NCBI GenBank assembly: GCA_016806645.1
Contig: JACSYO010000040.1
Coordinates: forward strand, 1,203,501-1,267,500
Length of the DNA: 64,000 nucleotides
DNA from: Ophiodon elongatus
Lineage: Eukaryota; Chordata; Actinopteri; Perciformes; Hexagrammidae
Direction of reading: 5' to 3'
Positions 43,957 through 57,400 of the stretch are shown here, in pieces (the stretch's first letter is position 1; each line of letters starts with the position of its first letter). Under the pieces are notes generated by a model, which had not been told where the DNA came from, made no database searches, and was given only the letters and a program-made list of their open reading frames with translations. Both the position numbers and the translations under genes were made by a program.

Positions 43957-44717
43957 AATTCCAATTTTCTGGCCTGGAGATCAAATGTCAAGATAAGCAT
44001 AATACAATCCCTTCACTTCCGGTTATTACTTTCAAAATAAATAGTAAATACAACCCGATCTAGAGATGACTGTTTCAAACGTCTCCAAAGAAGTTATTAA
44101 GCAAAACCTTCTTGAAGTAAACTAAAAACATGCAGGTAAACACTGAATTGTTTGATTCACAGAATATATATATAATATTATTTTAAGCTATTGCATCTTT
44201 ATAAATCAAAGCAAATCAATCTTCTTTGTGCTGATTATCAAACAAGACATTTAATTTACAGCTGAATTTATTCTATTTACTGCTGTACTATATTGTATTT
44301 TATTGTTTACTTTTACCCTTATATTACATTTTATATTCCATACAATATTATCCCGTATTATATAATACTATATTATGTAAATATTTTATTATATTATGTA
44401 CCACATCATATTTTTTATATTAATACAGACAAACACTTTACTTGTATATATGATTCTGGTGTATGTTGTCATAGTAGATGGTATATTACTTTCACATACA
44501 CTACTCATAACAACACTGTGTAACTTCACTGAAGACAGTATTGCAATATAAGTACTGTTCTTGCTAGTGTATGTGGTACATTGTACTTGCCTTGTTTTGA
44601 GTTGTATTGCTGTTGTATAGTTTCAATTCTAATTTATATTCTTAGTTTTATTTTAAATATGTTGAATTAATTAATTTGTACTATATCTGTCCTGCATCAA
44701 GCTGGATCTTATTTTAT

Positions 44718-45043
44718 TTTATTTAAACATTGTTTATGTTTAAGAAAGACATATATAAACTTGTTGATGATTTTATTTTATTTTATCTATTTTATTTATT
44801 TTATTTTATTTATTTAATTTATTTTATTTTATTTTATTTTATTTTATTTTATTTTATTTTATTTTATTTTATTTATTTATTTTATTTTATTTATTTTATT
44901 TATTTTATTTATTTTATTTATTTTATTTATTTTATTTATTTTATTTATTTTATCTTATTTTATTTTATTTTATTTATTTTATTTAAACATTGTTTATGTT
45001 TAAGAAAGAAATATATAAACTCGTTGATGGTTTTATTTTGTAG
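44718..45043. repeat. (TTTTA)n microsatellite flanked by a direct repeat of about 60 bp
   Basis: The centre (about 44770-44980) is attttattttattttatttat with period 5 and 9. The left flank atttaaacattgtttatgtt-taagaaagac (44720-44783) recurs on the right at 44980-45043 with few differences. The tract ends about 180 bp before the mprip start codon. Confidence 0.9.
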
Positions 45044-45049
45044 GTTTTG

Positions 45050-45226
45050 ACCGGAGGTTGTTGGGGGGAGGGGGGGCGGGTACCGCGTCATGTGACGCCT
45101 CCATGACGACAGAGAGTCAACGGCTCTCCGCTCGAGCGTTTGACAGATGTTCGTTCGGGATCAGCGGCTCCATCCGCAGCCGAGCGCCGGAGGAGGGAGA
45201 GCAACTCCCCGCCACAGGACCGCGAC
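45050..45226 (+). promoter_or_regulatory. GC-rich candidate promoter/5' UTR of mprip
   Basis: The sequence switches abruptly from AT repeat to CpG-rich DNA. It contains a GC-box-like ggggggcgggta, an inverted pair of CRE-like half sites (gcgtca-tg-tgacgc) and a further catgacgac. No TATA box is evident. This composition is what a housekeeping-type vertebrate promoter shows. The transcription start is not determined. Confidence 0.5.
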
Positions 45227-48200
45227 ATGTCGGGAGAGAAGGCCACGAGTCCCTGTAACAAATTCCAAGCCAACATTTTTAATAAAAGTAAATGTCAAAA
45301 CTGCTTCAAGTCCCGCGAGCTGCATCTGTTGACCGACAATGGCATGGAGCAGGTAAACTACGCTTTTATTTTAATTTTTTTATTTTTATTAAAGTAACGT
45401 TATCCTTTAATGATGTATTTAAAAAATGGGAGTTCTGACACATTTCTTTACGTCCATAAGACGTAAAACTCGTGTTCGACGTAGGTTTACGTCAGTTGTC
45501 TGCTCCTTATTAAAACATCCCAAACGTTAGTTATCTTCAATTAACTTTAAACTACATTTATATTCAGTTAATGTGGCACATAAATGGTTAAACTCAAAGA
45601 GTAAAGTGGTTTTAACCTAAAAATAATAATAACATTAATTAAAAAATAAACTGCTAATCCTGTTTTTAAACCCAGAAAACTACTCAGTCACTGATGTGTG
45701 ACGTAATTGTCCGTTACTTTAGGTTATTTGCGTAAAAAAAATGGCCGTATTTGAACTAGTTTTCATTTTAAAGTTAAACTTACACTTTTATTTAGTTATT
45801 GTGACAATTAATACACTTAAATGTTAAAGTACTTTAGAAGAAAACACCTTTTTGTGACTAGTATTCAACGTGTTAGATTTTAGATGGTGATTTAAGTCTG
45901 AAAACATACAAATATAAACATTAAAACATAAAAATAAGAAGTAAATAGTTTGCTATCTGTACTGTATATGTTCTCTTATGATCCGTTAGCGAGTTAAAAT
46001 GCATGAATATTTTGGTAGTTGGGGATTGTACACAAATTATCAGCAGCTCGTACGCCCCAAATTAATATTAAAGTAGATATAAAAAATATTTAAAAAATAG
46101 AATGAAAATAGTCGCAAATATAGGAACAAAAATACTGTCTCTGTTTCGGTGCTTCTTTTCCCCATCAGACTAAATGTTATTGTGACCAAATTTAATTTTC
46201 TTCTGCATCGTTGAAAAAGTTAACTTAAATGTGTCAAAAATAAATAAAAGTTAAACCTTTTGTTATGTTTGCTGTTGATTAAAAAAAATTGGTTTTGATT
46301 GTAAAAATTATGAAATAAGCATTTTTAATTGTGGAATCAGAAAACGTTTACTTTTTTTACTACATACATAACAAATAGTTAATTAAATATCCAAATTATC
46401 TTCCAGTTATTGATGAAATATTTCAGCAGAGGACATATTTATTTACTTGTGTCGAAGCACTTTGTCCACTGCCTTTGGTAACGCTGTTCCTGCAGGTCTG
46501 TGATGTGGAGGTGATGCATGGAGACGGTCCTGCATGCCTCACATTGTTAAAATATGTTATTACTTTCTGCCCACCTTCCTGGTTTCACTGTTCCCTGTAA
46601 TTTCAGCGCTGTTGCTCAACCTGCAAAACGCTGCACATGACGTGACTCCAGTCAACTCTCAGAGAAAACGCTGTGGTGGAGCATCTTGTTTTTAGCATGT
46701 TTTGAAATACCACATACTGTGTACACAATACATGCAGCCAGCGATATTTAATTTACTCTCACGTGAGACGAAGAAAAGCATCGAAGCAGAAACTAGGGGA
46801 ACGAAAAATAATTAATTGATTATATAAACAGTTGCTAATTACTTCCCTTTCCTCTATTTTAGGCGAAACCCCTGTATGGAGGCTGGCTGTGTTTGGCCCC
46901 CGAAGGGACAGATTTTGACAACCCCATGCAGAAGTCAAGGGTAGGTTATGATGAACCTGAGCCGAGACACGTTTATTTCTTTGTAGTTCTTCATTGTGAC
47001 CTTTTTTCCTCGAGGAAAAACATGGCAGCGTGGTGATCTCGTTTGTTTGTGTCTCGATGGCAGAAATGGCAGCGGCGCTTCTTCATCCTGTACGAAGACG
47101 GCAGCCTGAGCTTCGCCCTGGACGAGCTGGTGAGAAGCTGCTCGTTGAATTTCAACATAGACATACACACAAGGTAGCAGTGTACAGTAAACCCTGCTCC
47201 GTATACGCATCTGCATCTACAGCGTGTCGGGATCAAGCAGGCATCTTTTGGCCAGATGTCGCGTGCAGAACCACAGCAGATGATTTGGGCTTAGCTCGTC
47301 CTCTAATGCACACATCCCCCTCTCTCTGTGATCCCCTCAAATCTCTTTCATTGCACTCTCAACGCCACAAACCGCTCTCTGCTTAGCTGTCAGTCATCCG
47401 CGTTCTGGGGATCAGTCCTCTCAGTAAGCCAGATTTGGTAACTAGCTCACCAGAATAATTCAGATGCTCTGATTCCCCTCCAGCCGAGCACTTTGCCGCA
47501 GGGGACGGTGAACCTGAATCTGTGCACGGACGTCGCGGACGCAGAGCCCAAGACGGGCCAGAGAAATGCGCTCTGCATCGCCACGCCGGAGCAGGAGATA
47601 TTCATCCGCGGGGACAATAAAGAGATCATTAATGGGTCAGTATAAAACTGTGGAGAAGTGACAGCAGCAGCACGTAAGAGGGTTTCTCCGCAACCGACGT
47701 CTCGTCTGTCTTCGTTTTCCAGGTGGACCGAACAGCTCGCCGTCTATCTGCGGACGAACAAGCAGAATCAGAAGAAGAAACGCAAAGTGGAACCCGTCAC
47801 CACCCAGGTAGCAAAGCAAATGTCCATCAAGATAGATATATATTCATGGTCCTCAGGTGATACATCCTCATGTTTTTGGCGACCCCCTAACTTTTTCATC
47901 TTGGATCACCAAAGTGTTTTGCATTTCATGTTGAGGGGAACATAAATACCAAAATGTCTTTGCAATCCATCCAATTGTTGTTGAGAGACAAAACCGCCCA
48001 AAACCAGAGTCAAAAGTCAGAGGATCACCAGTAGGGTTCATCCTCTGGGCACCATGAATGTCTGTACCAAATAACATTGCAATCCATCAAGTCGTTGTTG
48101 ACATATTTTCAGTCTGGACCGACCATTAACGTCCCTAAAGCTGCGAGCATGGCTAGAAATATGAAACCCTATGAAGCAGATTGATCGGAAAGTTTTTGAG

Positions 48201-48789
48201 CTTCATTGTCTCCAGAGGATGAACCCTTTTCCTTTTTGGCTTTTTTTATTTTCTTTATTTTTTTTTATTTTTTTTTGCAACAACAACGATAATTCTTATT
48301 TGATTAATTGTTTAGTATAATAATTAATATCTGATCACTAGAATCACATTTGCTTGTTTTCCTTAAATATAAACCAAATTAATCTAGAAATGATCAAATA
48401 GTTACCAGTTAATTTGACTTTTCATCAACTAATAGATTCATTGATGAATCAATTCAGCTCTAAACTGAATCCTTTTTGTTTTGGACTGTTGGTTGAATAA
48501 AGCGTGACATCATCTCTGGCTTTTTTCACAAAGTTAGAATAAAAAGAAAAAATATGTTGCTGAATGTTTTTTTTTGTTTTTTCTAACAAAACATCAGGAA
48601 CCCAGTCCAGCAAAAATGGCGGCAACTGATCCAAGTTTCCCGTCCTCGGGGAACGCTGCCGAGTCCGGCTGCGGTCGGTGGCAGGAAGACCCTCAGCGGG
48701 GCGGTGGACCGGGTGAAACCCCCATGTGGACTGTCCCGGACTCAGATCCCCGGGGCCTGGAGAAGACCCCTGCAGGTGCAGCAGAGCGC

Positions 48790-48869
<80 letters not shown>

Positions 48870-51800
48870 TTCCCAGGCTTTTATGTCCGTTGGCCAATCA
48901 CAGCCACTTCCTGTCCTCTCTCTCGCTGTCCTAACGTCCTGCAGATGTTCTCACACTTCCAGCTTCGTGTTTATACTTTTCATTTAACCCTTGTTTAACC
49001 AGGCATGTTGACCCGGCACTGACTTTGTAATCATGGGAACAGGCCAGGGGAGCTTAAGCAGGAAGTTACATAAACGTATACAGACAGACAGAAACACACG
49101 GTGAGACGTGAACGTGTGTCTTTAACCTTCCGGCGTCAGAAAAGCCAAACATGATCCATAAAAGAGCTCTTAAACACGTCCTCATTAGCACGGGGCAGGT
49201 ATTCCTCCTCAGTGGAGCTTTGTGCTGCCACAAAGTGGACAGCAGCCATCTGGAGTCAGACTCATCGCCGGGTCTGGACGGGTCCTGTAATAAAGGCCTG
49301 GATTAAAGTCCTGCTGCCTGCCTATAGGCTGCTTCATTAGAGCCACGGAGGCACGAGGGACCCTCTGAAGTCTGATGAAAGGTGCTCAGTCAGGGTTCCC
49401 TCCTGTCATCGGGGTCCTGGACCATCATTAGATCCTTTAAGAGGTCTTCAGCAGCAGAAACCAAACCGTTAACAGACTCAAGTCCTAGACTGAAGTCAGG
49501 GATCCACTCAGACCTCTAAGCACGAAGCAGTATTGTTGTTATGTAACCGATGGATAAAATGATGTTTTAGCATCTTTCAGCTCCTTGTTTTGGTTTTAGG
49601 CATATTTACTGCATTGTTGACATGTTTAGGTTTGATTTACGTTGTATGTTGTCGAGCTGTGCTGAAAAGCTTCTTGACGCCTCATTTATTACGTTGACAT
49701 TCAAAATACAAAATATTCTGCTTCAATCCATATTAGTTGGCGTTTAGCCTTTAAAAAACATTTTCACACACCGACGAGTTATATTCATTAAAGAAAGTTG
49801 ATTGAAGTTTAATTTGATGAATTACTTTATTTAAATTAAGGATTTACTTTGAGGATTCTTTACGTTTTGTTTCGGGGGATGTCGCCATAAATAATGACAA
49901 CATTCATTCAAAGCTTCACACGAAAAAAACCTCAAAAGAAGCTTTGAATGTAGAAAAATGACATTTGGTTCAGAACGTTGTGTTTTCTTCTCCTATATTT
50001 GTCACGTTCAGTCATCTCCTCTTCTTCGGGCCAGTTGGAGGTGTTTGTGAGTGCAGCCTCAGTCAAAATGATTAATTAACCGTCTTATGGAACAGAAGAT
50101 TATTTATGGTTACCGTAGAAAACACTTCATAATACTATCATTATCCAGAAAAACAGATTTAGCTGCTCTGTTTATCTTTAAGGTAATTTCCTAATCTTGA
50201 GAAAACTACTGTTTATCATTATTAAAATGTTAAGAGGGGAACGTTAAGAGGTTTTTTGCCGGTGGACTCGGTGTGAACCCTGACATCGTGTTGAGTGATT
50301 TAAAAAGGATGATTTGATCCAGCTTGTTGGCTGCTGGCTGTTTAAAGCAAGTCCGTGTATTTAAACCAAACTACGTTGCTGCTCTCGGTATGTTTAACAG
50401 TCTGAAACCCTCTTGTGTTGTTTTCTATATCCAGGCAACACACCGGGCTACCTGAGCCCCGTCTCCTTGGATCTGGTGACCAGTGGAAACACCGACCACG
50501 CCAGTAGAAACCAGCTGGCTGAGTCAAACAACATCCAAATACCAGCATGCAACAAGAACCAGACCCGGGACAAAAGGTTAGAAACGCATCGGAGCTGATT
50601 TCCAGCCAATTCTGATGATAATACGTATAAATAACTTGTATATAAGTTGTGTTTCTCAGCAGTCTGGTGTTTATTTTCTTATGTACGTGCATTCTGTTGG
50701 TAACAGCCATTGAAAGTGCCTCGGAGGAGGAAAAGGGGGTAAATGTGCAAGCAATTAGCACAAAGGACATCCAATGCCTCTGTGCTTCCCCCCAGTATGA
50801 AGCCCAACAGCCATCACACACCGCTAAACACCAGATCAAAGGCCCGCGCTCTACCCCTCCATTAGAGATCTGACTGCTGCATTTTTAAATTTAGCTTGAA
50901 GAATCCCTCCCAGTTTTTGCCCCGGCAGCATGTGAACTGGTCACGTGAGGAGAGCACATCTCGTTTCTTCACTTGCTGCCTTTTTGGGAAACAAAAACAC
51001 AAAAATGCTTAATGGCCCCCAAATAAGGTCAGAAATTCCAAAACGCTGGCGTAATTGGATATCTGCAGCATTGTTTCTCAGGACCTCGATGCCGACTGTC
51101 TGCCCGGCTGTCAGAGGAACTCGGCTGAAAGCTGAAAGCTCAGATTGAAGGCGAGAAGCTGTCTGGAACCCAGCGGAGGCAGACGAGGCTCGGCGTGCTG
51201 GGCGAGCTGCACGCGGCTCATCATGTGACGTTCCACCTTTTGTTACAGACTGCGTTAAGTACACAACACGTGTGCTAACAAGAACCAGGTTTTTAAGGGA
51301 CAACTGCTATTAAATCTGGTTCGGTGATTCACGTTCCCCTCGGGATGATTCGTAATAACTGGTGATCTCTTCATCGGGTTCGACATTTTAGTTTGTTCAA
51401 TTAATGATTTATGACCGAATTCCTTAAAAAAAAAAATGAATGACTTTCTCTTTTTTTCCTTGTGTTTTGTTGTTAATCAGCAAATGTTAGCATGCTAATT
51501 AGATGCATATTATGCATGCATATTAAAAATAATTTCTTTTGTCAGAACAGTAGTATAAAAAAAAAAGAAAAAATGGTCATTTTAGATCTTAATCCAGGAA
51601 AAACACTTTGTAAATCCTCACATTTAATGAGGTATAATCATATGTTTTGGTATTTTTATCTAATTAACAGTTAATGATACGATTAAGACCGATGGATGAG
51701 CCGACTTATTTCAACACTGGATTCAGATCTTCCCATGTCGATGTTGATGGAATTAAAAACGACCCACAAAACTGAAAGTTACTGCAAATACTGCAATCGA

Positions 51801-54193
51801 AACCAACTCAAGTAAACTGAAATCAACATGTTTAGAAAAGCCTTTAAAGGAGAAGAATGTAAACGTTACTGTCGTCCTTGAGATCAGCTTCCCAGCAGCA
51901 ACACATTGATTGATCCTAAACCCGACTTTTAGATGGCAGCGCTGCTTTTCTTCACCAGACAGTTGTGTATACATTATATCGGGTTACTTTGGGCGGTGTA
52001 TTCCTCCTCTACTTCTACACAGAACACCTCTGACACCAGTGGAAGGATGTTGGCTCTTATTTAGTCTCTTAATAGCAACAATAACAGAAGGAGATCTGGT
52101 GTCCTTCGGGCTCGTTCCTCCTGCACAGGTGCTGTCGGGGGTCTGTTATCAAGCTGTCGTCCTTCGTGTACACGCGGGTGGAAATTATGTCTGAACCCAC
52201 TTCTGTGTTCGCGAGGTCAGGGAAGCCTCACCTGCAGTCTTTTACTCATTAAATGTTCATGTTTTCCAGCCATGGCGGTCCAACAGAGAGGCTTCTGGGA
52301 CCGGAGGCCACCGAGAAAGAGCAGGAAGCAGGAACAGCTGTTTCCAGGACGGGCCGGAGCGAAGCTCGCACCAACAAGCGAGAGGTAACCACACCAAGTA
52401 CACGTTTAGTACTGCAGTATACAGTAACCACACCAAGTACACGTTTAGTACTGCAGTATACAGTAACCACACCAAGTACACGTTTAGTACTGCAGTATAC
52501 AGTAACCACACTAAGTACACGTTTAGTACTGCAGTATACAACTAACTACCCATTTACTGACTCTCACTGTGTCCGAGTCGCCCAGTTCTTCCTGGTGGAT
52601 CCTGAGGTCAAGTAGGAAGTTGTCACTGTTGTTTTCATATATATATATTTCATATAATCCCACATGATTTTAAATTTAGCATAAAGACTCACTACAACCA
52701 CAGATGCTGCTAGAGCCCTCACTGTCAGCATAAGTAAAATATGTAGCCGTGGAGTGGTGGGTGATGTCTGTGGTTCCATAGTTAGCGATGTGGGGGGAGA
52801 AGGGGTCATGAGGTCATGATAACCTCATGACATAGGTTATCATGAGACCATCGTTCAGTCATAATGTCAGTAGCACAAAGCTAACCCCGTAGCACAAAGC
52901 TAACCCACGGAGCACAAAGCTAACCCCGTAGCACAAAGCTAACCCCGTAGCACAAAGCTAACCCCGGAGCACAAAGCTAACCCCGTAGCACAAAACTAAC
53001 CCCGTAGCACAAAGCTAACCACGTAGCAAAAAGCTAACCCACGGAGCCAGAGGGCGATTTGAACTGAAGTTGCAAAATGTCCATGACGGCCCTTTAATGG
53101 CGTCTACGTGATCGTGGCACGTGACAGAGTTGTTCGTATATTCTCTATGTTATGTATTTGGTAGCGGACTAGCCGTTCACTCGGCTAGCAGGTCGTCTCG
53201 CGTCACTACAGTGTTTCTATCGGGGCTTCCAATGCAAACAGGAAAAAAAAAGCCCTTGAATTTTTGTAGTTGTGAGCGAAGTCGTCAGAACAGTTTGGTC
53301 TAAAAATACCGTGTGGGATTTTGTGTGCAGCTCAAAAAAAAAAAAAAAAAGTTTAGTGTTGAGTTAAAGACCCATAAAAGATCTCCTTCTCCTCCTTTTT
53401 GATTAAAAATCACCAAATTTGGACACACATGTTTTCCATTGGACAGCGTCGATATGTAATCCCTCCGTCATGGGGTCTCCTCCCAAAATACCTCCAAGGT
53501 TAGTCACCGAGGAGCCGTGTTCTGTTCAGCAACATACAATGAATACTTTACTAAATCACCAACGCAACACTTTGTATAATTTCTGCAGGTTTCTGCACGT
53601 TGCATACATTTTTGTCATCGCTGTGAAAAACACGGATGAACATCAACCAGTGGGCGTTAAAGGAGCAGCGCTCCCCTTCTGCCTCCAGTAAAATGAGACG
53701 CTCTCACGTCTGAGTGGTGCAAATGCTAACATTTAGTTTCAGAGGAGGCGAACGGAAGGAAAATATTTGGGTAAACAAAATTAAACAGGACAGAAAAAAG
53801 ATATGTGATAGCTAAATCCTTACGTCAATTTATTATTTCAACCGGGGGAGAAAAGCATAAATATCCCCTGTGAAATGACTGTTATTACGGTAGTAAATAG
53901 TGTGTTCGTAGCGTATCGTAGGAACATGAATAATGAAATAATAGGTTTTCAGGGCCACAGCACATCAAACCATTAAAAACCCATCTCCCGACTGTGGTCG
54001 TTCGCGAGCTTTTGTCATTAAAATAAATAAATCGCTGATTAACCTGGAGGTCGGTTCGTCATGATGAAGACCGTTCCCTGTTCCTGTTCCCAGCTGGGCT
54101 GGTTTCAACATGAATCACACAACCAGGTGTTACTCAGAGAGTGACGTCACTTCACCCGACGATACTCTGACCCCGATCAAACACACGCACGCA

Positions 54194-54244
<51 letters not shown>

Positions 54245-54386
54245 ACTCGCTCGGACGAAGCCGAGCTCGGTCAGTCGAGTCGTCTGCTCTTACAACGACT
54301 CGGCTCACGTTGAAGAGCTGAGGAGGGAAAGGTGACGAGAGGTTGGCAGGAGACGCGTGGACGAGTCAATCCTGCCATGTCAAGGC

Positions 54387-54449
<63 letters not shown>

Positions 54450-57400
54450 TGTGTGAGAGTGTGTGTGGGGCTGCGTGTGTGGCTGCGTGTGTCAGCAGGT
54501 GGGAGAGGTGATTCACTCAGAGAACAGAACTGGTTTTGATGCCCCGGAGGCTCCAGCACGCCTGCTGCTTCTTCTTCTTTCTGCTCGCGTCCTCTCACAG
54601 ACTCCTTCTTGATTCCTCAGACATAAAACACACAAGACTCTGAAGGAGAATCTAAAAAGACTCACATGACGCTCCGTGTTCACTGAACCTGATGAACTCA
54701 CTCCTCTGCGAGTGCACATCTGTTTGTGGATGAGAGTCACTGTGTGCTGTCAGGCTAGGCCCTAGTGATTAAGGCCTAGTGAGTAAGGAGGTGAGGACAG
54801 GTTAACGGCGTGTGTGTCTGTGTGTGACGTATCAACAACAACACAAACATGAGGCTGTAAACCAGTTAAACCAGCTCTACTTCAGTAAGTCAGGCTTATT
54901 TTACGGAAACTCTGAATAAGAAGCATGACCTTTGACCTCGTTGCCTCTTCTACCGGACGTCTTTTTGCACCATAACTTGCATATTATATAGTATTGCACA
55001 TATTTTTTTTATTTTTTTATTCGTCATTTTGTCACAAAACAGGACATTTCCTGACATAGGACCTAAATAAGAATAAAAATACATAAATACGTAACAAAAA
55101 CAATAATTACATGCAAGTTAATAAAGAAAAATAGATTTATAAAAGTAGGGGCATTAAATGCAAAGCAAGATCAGTTACAGATGAAGATATTTCACCTATT
55201 TAACATGTGTACTTATATACGTATCTATACAACATATATATCTTTTTACAATTTAATTTGACTTTTTACTTCTTCCTTTGGTGCATCTTTCATATACTTT
55301 TATTACCTGTTTCATTCTATTCTAACTTCTATATTTGATTTTCTGTTTATAGAGTTGGAAATTAAACAACTTAATGAAGTAAAAGTAAAATTAAGTAAAT
55401 AATGAGCTTTTTTCCCGATAAGTTCTCTCTTAGTTGAACTGTGTTACTTAATCTTTACAAGTATATATAAATATAATATTACAGGGTCCATATGATGAAT
55501 ATAAAGTGTAAATAAATAGATTTCTTGGTTTATGGTTCTTTAATTTGATATAGTGACATTTAAAGGACAAATGGTGGAAATGTTTCTTCGGTCAAAGCTG
55601 TGATTTTAAAAACACAAACAATATTTAAGATTCAAGGTATTTTATTGTCAGTTTAAACAGAGTTACTCCGTATAATGAAAATCTTACTTTACTAGGTCCT
55701 CCTTCTACACAGAATTACAATAACTTAAACTTCAATTTAAGGTAAAAATTTAATTAAAATACTACAAAAAGGAGGTAAATGCTAATAGTATATACAAATA
55801 TAAAATAAGGCACAGAAGTGTGAGAACAGTATTGCACAATCAGTTTCACAATATGTTGACTGTGCAGGTATTTCAGATTGAAAAAGATATGACCACATCA
55901 ACTGCGGTCAGACTTTTTAAAAATGTTATGAAACAGAATTCCCTGAAAGTCTGCCTGACTCACTTCAACAAAGTCTGGTTTAACTGCTCATCTTTCTTCA
56001 TGAAGCGCTTCACGTGACGCAGCAGATGCTTCGTTACACAGAAGCCGCCATTGGTAGCTGTCTGGGAAAAGAAATACTTGGCGGGTGATTGGTGGAACCG
56101 CCTGTCAATCAAACTCTTATCGAAGCCAGCTGGGAGAAGAGCTGAAACAACTCCTCCGTGGAGGAAAGCCTTTAGTGTCGTTGTGACTGATGCTCCTGCA
56201 GCATCTCAACCTTAAGCTCTTCAGGAGACGCCATGTTTGTTGTTGCACAAACAGTGGCCTCCCCGTGTGTCGTCACACACACCTGAACCGCTCTGGTTTG
56301 TACACACACACATCCCCCAGAGGCCCGACGTGATGGATTCTCCCTCAGTGTTGCGGGAATCCAGCCGCCGTGCCAGGCTTTAAAGACGCCCCTGCTTTTT
56401 GTGATAGCAGTTATCCAGAGCTCACCGCTGACCTGAAACATGAGGCCAGAAGTTCTCCTGGGCTTTGATTTCATGCGTTAGGCTCCTTTTGATGTGATTA
56501 ATGTGGCGTCTCTGTTTGTTTTCTTCGCGGTGGACTCGTGAGGTCAGCGCCTGATGTTTCAGGTCCGTGTTTCAAAGAAATGAAACGAAATAAACCAGAA
56601 ACGGTGATTTTTTTTTTATTATTATTTTCGACCCCTCAGTGGTCGAAGCTGATGGAGAAAAACAGTTGTAGAAGTATGAACGCAGTACATTTATTTTGAC
56701 ACAGATGTTCATCCACCATCAGCTGTTAATCTTTGATTAAACAGGGAAGCTCATTCCAGAGGATTTGCCCTTTAAATACACTCGGCAGCACATTTCATCC
56801 CATGTGAGGATTTATGTGTCTTTGGGAGCGTTTGTTTTGGTAGCCAGGAGAAGGTCAAAAGAGCCTGTCCGGAGTTCATTCAGAGCCTCACAGCCCAGAT
56901 TCACAAGACGGCCTCCTCTTCCCTCCCCCTCCGGCTTTTGGAAGGCTTCTTCTCCGAACAGAGGACAGGCTCTGTCTGCAGCGGTCAGCGATTGTTTGAG
57001 AAGAAGAAGAAGAAGGAGGAAAAGCTCCGTGTTCCTCCGTGTGTCGTGTCCTTGGATAGTTCTCAATGTAAATGCCAGGAAGAGAAAAAACACAAAGAAT
57101 GTTCTGTAACGTTCAAAGTGGTCATTTTTTCCCCTCCGTTGAAGTGATTATATAAGACGGAAGAATGGATCTTTTCAAGTAAACAAAAAACAAAACAAAA
57201 AGAAACGAGCCCTTGTTTGATTTAATGCTGTGTGATTCTGACTTGAAAACAGAAATACGTGCAGCATGAAACCTGGATTTGTAGAATAATAATTTTTTTT
57301 TTTTAAAACAAAAAGCCTCAGAGTATCAGAGATAAAGCAGCGTCTGAGAAGCCTTTCATGCAGACGCAGTCATCCGTGTGCAGCGGAGCGTCGCTGTGAG

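Noticed and set aside
56172..56474. 100-codon minus-strand frame in mprip intron 8
   Set aside because: No recognisable domain, no repeat of the pattern in other frames, and no splice or promoter evidence; it is within the expected length for chance frames here.
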